This document shows, in pieces, positions 43,028-49,628 of a DNA stretch of 53,860 nt. The stretch comes from Bacteroidia bacterium (lineage in GTDB: Bacteria > Bacteroidota > Bacteroidia > Palsa-965). Made by a program: the position numbers and the translations under genes. The stretch covers positions 1 to 53,860 of the forward strand of contig JAKLJE010000027.1 of NCBI GenBank assembly GCA_023151315.1, written 5' to 3'. Each line of letters opens with the position of its first letter. Position 1 is the first letter of the stretch. The notes under the pieces are model-generated. The model was given only the letters and a program-made list of their open reading frames with translations. It had not been told where the DNA came from and ran no database searches.

Positions 43028-43570
43028 CTACTCTTCTTCTTCGTTCTTGGCCAGATACAAGTCAATCAATCCTGCAGGTGCAGCGATATGCAAAACTTTA
43101 TTTGCGCGATCTACGTTTTTCACAACGCCTTCAGCAAGAGGAATCAGGATTTCAGTTAAACCTTTCTTCACAATCAACACCGGTTGCATGAGTCGGTCCA
43201 TTACTTCATGTGCAACTCCGATTTCGCCGGCTTCTTCATCCACCACTTTGAATCCGGGGATCTCATGAAAATAAAAACGCTTGTTATTGAGCTTCGGTAG
43301 CGCTTCCAATGGCAACATGGCAGTGCTTCCAACAAATCGCTTTGCATCTTCAGGAGTTGTAACTCCTTTGATTTTTATCACGAGTTCTTCGCCACGCACA
43401 ATAGCCTGATCCAATTCAACTCCGTTTGCGTCCGAATCTTTCACAAGCAGAATTGCGTCAATGCCTTTGTAGCGGGCAGGATTATCCACTTCAAGCTTTA
43501 TTCCCATTTCGCCTTTGATTCCGATAACGCGGCGAACATATCCTATTGTGAAAAATTTACTGAGTTCCAT
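43028..43570 (-). CDS. rimM: ribosome maturation factor RimM
   Basis: A 180-residue protein needed for assembly of the 30S head, binding S19. Start at ATG 43570 (MELSKFFTIGYVRRVIGIKG), where a -7 promoter element ends six bases upstream. The RimM N-terminal beta-barrel includes IGYVRRVIGIKGEMGIKLEV and TTPEDAKRFVGSTAMLPLEA; the PRC-barrel follows with YFHEIPGFKVVDEEAGEIGV and ILIPLAEGVVKNVDRANKVL. Length is normal. It lies downstream of rpsP as in many bacteria, but a strong terminator separates them, so the pair is not a simple operon here. Confidence 0.94.
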   Translation of the reverse strand: MELSKFFTIGYVRRVIGIKGEMGIKLEVDNPARYKGIDAILLVKDSDANGVELDQAIVRGEELVIKIKGVTTPEDAKRFVGSTAMLPLEALPKLNNKRFYFHEIPGFKVVDEEAGEIGVAHEVMDRLMQPVLIVKKGLTEILIPLAEGVVKNVDRANKVLHIAAPAGLIDLYLAKNEEEE

Positions 43571-43576
43571 GCTTTG

Positions 43577-43584
43577 CAAAAATA
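43577..43584 (-). promoter_or_regulatory. Bacteroidota -7 promoter element for rimM
   Basis: On the minus strand TATTTTTG matches TANNTTTG, six bases before the rimM ATG. A transcript would be almost leaderless. Confidence 0.65.
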
Positions 43585-43624
43585 ATCGTTGTTGGTCGCG
43601 ATGTGAATCTGTTTGGTGAATAAA

Positions 43625-43656
43625 AAAAGACCCGAGTTGAATAACCCGGGTCTTTT
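43625..43656 (-). terminator. intrinsic terminator between rpsP and rimM
   Basis: On the minus strand AAAAGACCCG / CGGGTCTTTT form a 10-bp perfect stem over a 12-base loop, with a run of Ts continuing after it. It closes the rpsP transcript before the rimM promoter. Confidence 0.9.
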
Positions 43657-43673
43657 CAGAATTCAAATATGAA

Positions 43674-44189
43674 TTATGCGTTCTCTGTAGACTCTTCAGC
43701 AGCAGGAGCAGCAGCTTCTTCAGCAGCAGGAGCAGCATTCTTCGCAGCGATTTTCGCAGCGCGAGCTTCTTTAGCAGCTGTTTCAGCTTTGAAGCGTGCA
43801 GAAGCCTGGCTCTTCGCAGAGTCAGCAAGGCGGTTTTTCTTGCCTTCTACTTTTGCATTCTTCTCATCCATCCACTTCGCGAGTTTAGCATCAGCTTGCT
43901 CTTGTGTGAGCGCGCCTTTTTCAACACCGCGGTGAAGGTGATAACGCATCATGATTCCTTTGTAAGAAAGGATGGCACGGCAAGTGTCAGTTGGCTGAGC
44001 ACCTGTCTTGATCCATTCAAACGCGCGATCGTTATCGATGTCAATAGTCGCAGGATTTGTGTTCGGGTTGTACGTGCCTATTTTCTCAATAAACTTCCCA
44101 TCACGTGGGGCACGACCGTCCGCTACAACGATATGGAAGAACGCGAACGCTTTCTTACCATGGCGCTGTAATCTGATTTTTGTAGGCAT
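43674..44189 (-). CDS. rpsP: 30S ribosomal protein S16 with Ala/Lys-rich C-terminal extension
   Basis: A 171-residue protein. Residues 1-85 are a standard S16: MPTKIRLQRHGKKAFAFFHI, VVADGRAPRDGKFIEKIGTY and RAFEWIKTGAQPTDTCRAIL. Most S16 proteins stop at about 80-90 residues; here a further 85 residues follow, first a charged helix (EQADAKLAKWMDEKNAKVEG), then an Ala/Glu-rich tail with a repeated PAAEEAAAP pattern. Extended S16 proteins are common in Bacteroidota; the tail probably lies on the ribosome surface. A clear two-part promoter lies upstream. Confidence 0.96.
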   Translation of the reverse strand: MPTKIRLQRHGKKAFAFFHIVVADGRAPRDGKFIEKIGTYNPNTNPATIDIDNDRAFEWIKTGAQPTDTCRAILSYKGIMMRYHLHRGVEKGALTQEQADAKLAKWMDEKNAKVEGKKNRLADSAKSQASARFKAETAAKEARAAKIAAKNAAPAAEEAAAPAAEESTENA

Positions 44190-44233
44190 TGGTCTTTTGT
44201 TTTTAAATGGTTAATAATTCCCTTTTGGGACGG

Positions 44234-44265
44234 CAAATGTACATTATTTTCCTGTTCTATCGCAA
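44234..44265 (-). promoter_or_regulatory. two-part Bacteroidota promoter for rpsP
   Basis: On the minus strand, TTG (44263-44265), a 21-base spacer and TACATTTG (44234-44241) fit the TTG/TANNTTTG promoter. It is the best example in the window. Confidence 0.8.
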
Positions 44266-44283
44266 TTGTAACGAAAATTTACC

Positions 44284-44348
44284 CCAAGGGTGTCGACCCT
44301 CCAAGGCTGCGGCCCCTCCAAGGGTGCGGCCCCTCCAAGGGTGCATTA
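44284..44348. repeat. tandem 17-bp hairpin-forming repeat CCAAGGGTGCGGCCCCT
   Basis: Units at 44284 (GGGTGTCGACCCT variant), 44301 (one change), 44318 (exact) and a partial unit at 44335. Each unit can fold as AGGG...CCCT; the first forms a perfect AGGGT-GTCG-ACCCT hairpin, and unit borders add CCT...AGG pairing. The array sits between the divergent rpsP and dapB promoters. Confidence 0.85.
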
Positions 44349-44354
44349 CATTAG

Positions 44355-44382
44355 TCTAATGTCCAAAGTCTACCGTCTAAAT
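44355..44382. repeat. exact 7-bp-period repeat, consensus TCTAAAG
   Basis: Four heptamers: TCTAATG, TCCAAAG, TCTACCG, TCTAAAT. Same family and orientation as 11382-11409, ending in the same TCTAAAT. It abuts the dapB promoter element. Confidence 0.8.
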
Positions 44383-44384
44383 AG

Positions 44385-44392
44385 TACCTTCG
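44385..44392 (+). promoter_or_regulatory. TANNTTCG promoter-like element for dapB
   Basis: TACCTTCG lies four bases before the dapB ATG; it is the TTCG variant of the Bacteroidota -7 element and implies leaderless initiation. Confidence 0.45.
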
Positions 44393-44396
44393 GCAC

Positions 44397-45128
44397 ATGA
44401 AAATCGCATTACTTGGTTACGGCAAAATGGGCAAAATCATAGAAGAAATTGCCATTTCCCGCGGACATTCCATTGTTTTGAAGGTAAATTCTGCAAATTC
44501 TGCCACTTTTTCGGATTCCGAACTCAAGCAAGCAGACGTTGCCATCGAATTCTCCAGACCCGATTCGGTAATGCAGAACATTTCCCGTTGCATCACGGCA
44601 GGCGTTCCTATCGTCGTTGGTACAACCGGTTGGTATGCGAATCTCGAAAACGTAAAAAAAGAGGTGCAATCCGCGAACGGAGCCTTATTTCATGCTTCAA
44701 ACTTCAGTCTGGGTGTGAATCTGTTCTTCAAAATGAACGAACAACTCGCCGAGTTGATGAAACCTTTCCCTGAATACGAACCGTCAATTGAAGAAATTCA
44801 TCACATCCACAAACTCGATGCGCCAAGCGGAACGGGAATTTCATTGGCGGAAGGACTTCTCTCGCACCTTGGACGAAAGAAGAACTGGAAATTGTACTCC
44901 GAAAAAGGTCCTGAGTCCGCGAACGATACTGACTTGCCATTGATTGCAATACGCACAGGAGAAGTTCCGGGTACGCACACGGTAACTTACACTTCTGCCA
45001 TTGATAAAATCTCAATGACGCACGAAGCGTTCAACCGAAAAGGATTTGCTACCGGATCTGTTGTAGCAGCAGAATGGATCACGAGTCGCAAAGGCGTGTT
45101 CACCATGCGCGATCTTCTGGGTTATTGA
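44397..45128 (+). CDS. dapB: 4-hydroxy-tetrahydrodipicolinate reductase
   Basis: A 243-residue enzyme of the diaminopimelate/lysine pathway, reducing the DapA product with NAD(P)H. N-terminal Rossmann motif LLGYGKMGKIIEEIA; VVGTTGW is the conserved cofactor-domain loop; EIHHIHKLDAPSGTG holds the catalytic His and Lys and the substrate-binding SGT. GVFTMRDLLGY closes the family pattern. Slightly short, as Bacteroidota DapB usually is. It is the first gene of a run of same-strand genes (dapB, lepB, lepB, TSUP, WbqC) that is common in the phylum. Confidence 0.96.
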   Translation: MKIALLGYGKMGKIIEEIAISRGHSIVLKVNSANSATFSDSELKQADVAIEFSRPDSVMQNISRCITAGVPIVVGTTGWYANLENVKKEVQSANGALFHASNFSLGVNLFFKMNEQLAELMKPFPEYEPSIEEIHHIHKLDAPSGTGISLAEGLLSHLGRKKNWKLYSEKGPESANDTDLPLIAIRTGEVPGTHTVTYTSAIDKISMTHEAFNRKGFATGSVVAAEWITSRKGVFTMRDLLGY

Positions 45129-45219
45129 TCTTAAAAAACACTAAAACCACGAACAAGAAGTAACACAATTGCAACTGTTCAAAGTTACATTGCTAACTTT
45201 CGACCTTCTAATTCACATT

Positions 45220-46920
45220 ATGGGTATTATTCAGATTCTTCTTCTCATTTCATTCATACTTCTTTTCGCAGGATTGTACGGTGTTTTCAAGAAAGCCGGT
45301 GAGCAACCCTGGAAAGCATTGGTTCCTGTTTACAACATTGTTGTTTGGTTAAAGTTGTTGCAGAAACCGTGGTGGTGGGTTTTTCTTGTGATCATTCCTG
45401 CTGTTGGTTTCTACATGCTCGCAGTGCTGATCGTACTTACATCAAACGCATTCGGTAAACGGAAATTCGGAGAGCATGTACTCGCAGTGTGCGGGTATTT
45501 CGCATGGATGCCGTGGCTTGGATTCTCATCCGCAAATGAATGGAAAGGTGTTCCTCGTGATGAAATCAATAAACATTTCCTTAAGGAATGGGGAGAAGCT
45601 GCCGTGTTCGCTGTTGTTGCAGCTACATTGATCCGAACTTTCTTCTTCGAAGCGTTTGTGATTCCATCTTCTTCTATGGAAGGAACATTACGTGTCGGCG
45701 ATTATCTCTTCGTGAGCAAAATGAGTTATGGAGCAAAAGTTCCATCCATTCCGCTTACATTCCCATTTACACACAACACAATGCCGTTCACAGAAACCAC
45801 TCCGTCGTATGTGGATTGGATTGAATTGCCTGAAATACGTTTACCGGGTTGGAGCGATGTTGAACGAGGCGACATTGTCGTGTTCAACTTCCCGGAAGGT
45901 GATACAGTTTACACAGGCAATCGTAACAGAAGTTATTACGGATTCATTCGTGTAATGTCGCAGAATAGTCGTTTAAGCGAAAGTCAGATACGTCAGATTT
46001 ACGTTCCGGATTCTATTGTTGTACATCCTACAGATAAGAAAGACAATTACGTGAAGCGTTGTGTGGCGACTGCTGGCGACAAGTTCGAAATTCGTGATCA
46101 GCAGATTTATATTAACGGTGCAGCACAGAAGTTCCCGAAAGAGGTTCAATTCTCTTACAACTTTAATATTCCTAAAGGATACAACTCATGGGAATCTTTT
46201 CAATATGACTTGAATGCGAATGGAATCACAGACAATTTCTACTATTCTCAGAACGACACAGCTCGTCAGTTTACAGTAAGCTGTTCAGAAGCGAATTCAA
46301 AAATTCTGGAGAAGATTACCGGAGCTCCTGTGAGTCGGGCTTTCTTCCCAAAGGGAATGTGTAAAGTTCCTTCATTGAATCCGATGTATTTCGAATCGCT
46401 GGTCGATGATGTTTTCCCTCACGACACAACACACTTCAAGTGGAACCGCGATAACTTCGGACCGTTGCTGATTCCGAAAGAAGGAATGACCGTAAAACTT
46501 TCATTAGACAGTTTGCCTTTATGGAGACGCATCATTGAAGTTTATGAGCACAATAAACTTGAAATCAAAGGCGGACAAATCTATATCAACGGTCAACTTG
46601 CAACTACTTACACTTTTCAGCAGAATTACTACTTCATGATGGGTGATAACCGCCACAACTCTCTGGATTCGCGTTATTGGGGATTTGTTCCGGAAGATCA
46701 TGTTGTAGGTAAACCGGTCTTCGTATGGATGTCGCGCGGTGAACATTCCGGATTGCGTCCTGAACGAATGATGACATTCGTTAGCAAAGACGGACTCTCC
46801 AAGTCCTATTTATGGTTCGTGATCACCGGAATTGCTATTTACGCCGGATGGAGCTATTACCGCGGAAAAAAGAAGAAGGAAGCTGAATCCAAACGTCCTT
46901 CATTGCGTAAGAACAAGTAA
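45220..46920 (+). CDS. lepB: signal peptidase I with extra N-terminal membrane domain and long insertions
   Basis: A 566-residue signal peptidase, start at ATG 45220 (MGIIQILLLISFILLFAGLY). Residues 1-115 are hydrophobic helices resembling DUF5684 (GVFKKAGEQPWKALVPVYNI, then KPWWWVFLVIIPAVGF). The catalytic domain begins near 130: the nucleophile Ser152 in IPSSSMEGTL, and the general-base Lys279 in YVKRCVATAGD. About 127 residues separate the pair; in the E. coli enzyme the distance is about 55. A second long insertion of nearly 190 residues precedes the last block GDNRHNSLDSRYWGFVPEDH. A C-terminal helix follows. It cuts signal peptides at the outer face of the inner membrane. A second copy follows after five bases. 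Confidence 0.93.
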   Translation: MGIIQILLLISFILLFAGLYGVFKKAGEQPWKALVPVYNIVVWLKLLQKPWWWVFLVIIPAVGFYMLAVLIVLTSNAFGKRKFGEHVLAVCGYFAWMPWLGFSSANEWKGVPRDEINKHFLKEWGEAAVFAVVAATLIRTFFFEAFVIPSSSMEGTLRVGDYLFVSKMSYGAKVPSIPLTFPFTHNTMPFTETTPSYVDWIELPEIRLPGWSDVERGDIVVFNFPEGDTVYTGNRNRSYYGFIRVMSQNSRLSESQIRQIYVPDSIVVHPTDKKDNYVKRCVATAGDKFEIRDQQIYINGAAQKFPKEVQFSYNFNIPKGYNSWESFQYDLNANGITDNFYYSQNDTARQFTVSCSEANSKILEKITGAPVSRAFFPKGMCKVPSLNPMYFESLVDDVFPHDTTHFKWNRDNFGPLLIPKEGMTVKLSLDSLPLWRRIIEVYEHNKLEIKGGQIYINGQLATTYTFQQNYYFMMGDNRHNSLDSRYWGFVPEDHVVGKPVFVWMSRGEHSGLRPERMMTFVSKDGLSKSYLWFVITGIAIYAGWSYYRGKKKKEAESKRPSLRKNK

Positions 46921-46925
46921 TCGTA

Positions 46926-48158
46926 ATGGAGAACCGGCCACCGGATCATTCTGAAGAATTTCTCACTCCTGAAGAATTAGGCGAGAATAATTTTGTCTCC
47001 GCTGATGATCCTTCCGCTGATTACGAGCTCCCTGAAAAACAGGAACCAGTAACTCCTGCTGCAGAAGAAACTCCTGAAGAACCCGCGAAGAAAAAGAAAT
47101 CGCATGTGCGCGAATGGATTGAAGCTGTTGTTGTGGCTTTCTTTGGCGTCATCATTCTCAAGGCAATTGTATTTGAACCTTTCGCCATTCCATCTGATTC
47201 GATGTCGGGAACATTGATGGCCGGTGACTACGTTGTTGTAAATAAACTTCGCTTCGGTGCGCGAATGCCGATCACTCCGCTAACCATTCCGTTTACACAT
47301 CAAACTATTTTCGGAGCACAATCGTATTCCGATATCTGGCAATTACCATACATGCGTATCCCGGGGTATGCTGAAATTGAACGCAACGATGTGATCGTTT
47401 TCAACTTCCCGGCCGAAGATGAATTTCCGATGGACGGAAGACCAAATGAATATCCTACTGATCACAAAACACATTTCATCAAACGCTGCATTGCAATTCC
47501 GGGCGACTCCATTACGATCAAAGACAAAGTCGTTTATATCAACGGAGAGGAATTGGCAGCACCTGCAAAGTCTGTATTCAATTTTGTGATCAAAGCCGAC
47601 ACATCGAAGAAAGACAGTCTTGATTTCAAGAAGTACGGTATGGTACGTGAAAGTCAGCAAGGCAAATACGCGTACTACACAATCACGCTGCGTCAATCAA
47701 CTGCCGACAGTCTGAAACTGAATCCGAATATCATCAGCGTTGAACCGGAACTATCTCCTTCCGGCAGCTACGATGAAACAGTGTTTCCACATGAAGAAAA
47801 GCTATCGTGGAATCTCGACAACTTCGGTCCGTTGGTTGTTCCGAAGGAAGGCATGACTATCACGCTTCATCCCGACAGTTTATCACTATGGGAACGCATC
47901 ATTGTGAATTACGAACACAATGAACTCAGTTTAAAAGGAGATTCGGTTTACATCAACGGAAAATATGCACGCACCTACACGTTCCAAATGAACTATTACT
48001 TCGTAATGGGCGACAATCGTCACTTCTCTATGGACTCGCGCTATTGGGGATTTGTTCCGGAAGATCACATCGTAGGCGTTGCCACCACGATTCTTTTCTC
48101 TTATGATCGCAATGCGGGATCGGTTCGTTGGGACAGATTGTTCGAAGGGATTGAGTGA
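46926..48158 (+). CDS. lepB: signal peptidase I, second copy
   Basis: A 410-residue paralogue of the upstream signal peptidase, without its N-terminal multi-helix domain. An acidic N-terminus (EEFLTPEELGENNFVSADDP) is followed by one membrane helix (about 62-80). The nucleophile Ser92 is in IPSDSMSGTLMAGDYVVVNK, the general-base Lys186 in FIKRCIAIPGD, and the last block is GDNRHFSMDSRYWGFVPEDH. It also has a long insertion before the last block. Tandem lepB pairs are found in related genomes. The two proteins may differ in substrate choice. A 7-bp-period repeat begins just after its stop codon. Confidence 0.93.
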   Translation: MENRPPDHSEEFLTPEELGENNFVSADDPSADYELPEKQEPVTPAAEETPEEPAKKKKSHVREWIEAVVVAFFGVIILKAIVFEPFAIPSDSMSGTLMAGDYVVVNKLRFGARMPITPLTIPFTHQTIFGAQSYSDIWQLPYMRIPGYAEIERNDVIVFNFPAEDEFPMDGRPNEYPTDHKTHFIKRCIAIPGDSITIKDKVVYINGEELAAPAKSVFNFVIKADTSKKDSLDFKKYGMVRESQQGKYAYYTITLRQSTADSLKLNPNIISVEPELSPSGSYDETVFPHEEKLSWNLDNFGPLVVPKEGMTITLHPDSLSLWERIIVNYEHNELSLKGDSVYINGKYARTYTFQMNYYFVMGDNRHFSMDSRYWGFVPEDHIVGVATTILFSYDRNAGSVRWDRLFEGIE

Positions 48159-48161
48159 TCA

Positions 48162-48189
48162 CTTACCGCTGATCGCTGCTCCCTGAATT
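48162..48189. repeat. 7-bp-period repeat, CTGATCG type
   Basis: Four heptamers: CTTACCG, CTGATCG, CTGCTCC, CTGAATT. Same period as the TCTAAAG loci but a different consensus; it lies between the lepB stop and the promoter of the TSUP gene. Confidence 0.6.
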
Positions 48190-48192
48190 CCC

Positions 48193-48200
48193 TATCTTCG
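48193..48200 (+). promoter_or_regulatory. TANNTTCG promoter-like element for the TSUP gene
   Basis: TATCTTCG, five bases before the ATG at 48206, matches the same variant as that before dapB. Confidence 0.45.
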
Positions 48201-48205
48201 CACGC

Positions 48206-48985
48206 ATGTCAACGGAAATCTACACAGAACTTTCCTTCTGGCTTCTGATGCTGGCCGGATTCGTTGCCGGCTTTGTGGATTCCATTGTTGGTGGAGGCGG
48301 ACTCATTCAACTTCCCGCTTTCCTCCTCGCCTTTCCGGGTTTGCCGCCTGCGGCTATTCTTGGCTCTAACAAACTGGCCGGATTTTCAGGAACAACATTA
48401 GCAGCCGTTCGCTATGTGCGCAACACACCGGTTCGCTGGAACGCAGTATTGCCTGCGATCATCACAGCTTTGATTTTCGCAGTAGTTGGTGCTGAACTTG
48501 TAAAGCTGTTCGACAAAGAACTGATCAAACCTGTAATACTATTCCTTCTTATCGCGGTTGCCATCTATACGTATTTCCGTAAAGACTTCGGAATGAAATC
48601 TACCGGCGGATTACTTCAACCCGCACTAACAATGTGGTCGCTTATTATTGGTGCAGTACTCGGATTGTACGATGGATTCTTTGGTCCCGGTACGGGAAGT
48701 TTTCTTATTGTGATTTACGTAAGTCTGTTCGGATTCGATTTCCTTAATGCATCCGTGAGTGCAAAACTGGTGAACGTGGCAACTAATGTAGCTGCGCTTG
48801 CGTCTTTTATCTGGTCTGGCAATGTGATTTGGGAAATCGGGATTCCTTTGGCAATTTTCAATATGACAGGATCATGGCTGGGAGTACGAACAGCATTGAA
48901 GCGCGGTGTAAAGTTCATCCGCATTTTCTTCCTTTGTGTGGTGACGGCATTGATTCTGAAATTTGCATATGATCTGTTATTCTGA
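48206..48985 (+). CDS. TSUP family (TauE/SafE-like) membrane transporter
   Basis: A 259-residue polytopic protein of the sulfite exporter TauE/SafE (TSUP) family, with about eight helices. Typical marks are GFVDSIVGGGGLIQLPAFLL near the N-terminus, LGSNKLAGFSGTTLAAVRYV, GLYDGFFGPGTGSFLIVIYV in the middle and SVSAKLVNVATNVAALASFI. Characterised members move sulfite, sulfoacetate or related organosulfur anions, but substrates vary and none can be assigned here. It is followed after eight bases by the WbqC gene. Confidence 0.9.
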   Translation: MSTEIYTELSFWLLMLAGFVAGFVDSIVGGGGLIQLPAFLLAFPGLPPAAILGSNKLAGFSGTTLAAVRYVRNTPVRWNAVLPAIITALIFAVVGAELVKLFDKELIKPVILFLLIAVAIYTYFRKDFGMKSTGGLLQPALTMWSLIIGAVLGLYDGFFGPGTGSFLIVIYVSLFGFDFLNASVSAKLVNVATNVAALASFIWSGNVIWEIGIPLAIFNMTGSWLGVRTALKRGVKFIRIFFLCVVTALILKFAYDLLF

Positions 48986-48993
48986 ATTATAAC

Positions 48994-49605
48994 GTGAGCA
49001 GAGCTGTAATATCATCGTGTTATTTTCCTTCCGTTTCGTGGTACATGAATGTGCTGAAACATGAAGAAATTATTTCAGATATACACGAACACTATTACAA
49101 ACAAACGAACCGCAATCGCTGTAACATTATTACTGCGAATGGTGTAATGCCGCTGATTATTCCTGTGAACACCCTGGGTAATCATACGCCTGTAAAAGAT
49201 GTGAAGATTGATTACTCTTATCCTTGGCAGCGCATTCACCTGCATGCAATCATTTCGGCTTACGCACATGCACCCTACTTCGAACATTACAGAAATAAGA
49301 TCGGGAATTTGTACGCCTTGCAACCTGCAATGCTGCATGAATGGAACACAGCGTGCTTCATGATCATTACCGAAGCCTTCAAGATGAATTGGAATCCGGT
49401 TCAGTCTGAAACATTTGTTCAGGCGAACGAAGCAATAACTGATTTACGTTCCAGACGATTGAGTAAATCTTTTATTACCGATTTATCACTGCAACGTTAC
49501 CCGCAGGTATTCGAAGAACGACATGGATTCGTTCCGGACCTGTCGGTTCTGGATTTACTGTTCTGTTGCGGACCTGGCGCCATTACTAAGCTTTTACCGC
49601 GGTAA
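48994..49605 (+). CDS. WbqC family protein
   Basis: A 203-residue protein starting at GTG 48994 (MSRAVISSCYFPSVSWYMNV). The opening S-x-Y-F-P-S/P-V-x-[WY] and the central KDVKIDYSYPWQRIHLHAII, SAYAHAPYFEHYR are characteristic of WbqC-like proteins. The family name comes from O-antigen gene clusters; in Bacteroidota these proteins often sit beside lepB and dapB, as here. The biochemical role is unclear, and a link to surface glycan synthesis is inference. Confidence 0.88.
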   Translation: MSRAVISSCYFPSVSWYMNVLKHEEIISDIHEHYYKQTNRNRCNIITANGVMPLIIPVNTLGNHTPVKDVKIDYSYPWQRIHLHAIISAYAHAPYFEHYRNKIGNLYALQPAMLHEWNTACFMIITEAFKMNWNPVQSETFVQANEAITDLRSRRLSKSFITDLSLQRYPQVFEERHGFVPDLSVLDLLFCCGPGAITKLLPR

Positions 49606-49628
49606 CTATTTTGTAACTTGTACGTCCT

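Noticed and set aside
43571-43828. In-frame extension of rimM to an ATG at 43828
   Set aside because: It would cross the rpsP terminator and the rpsP 3' end and gives a Lys/Leu-rich low-complexity peptide. The start at 43570 has its own promoter.
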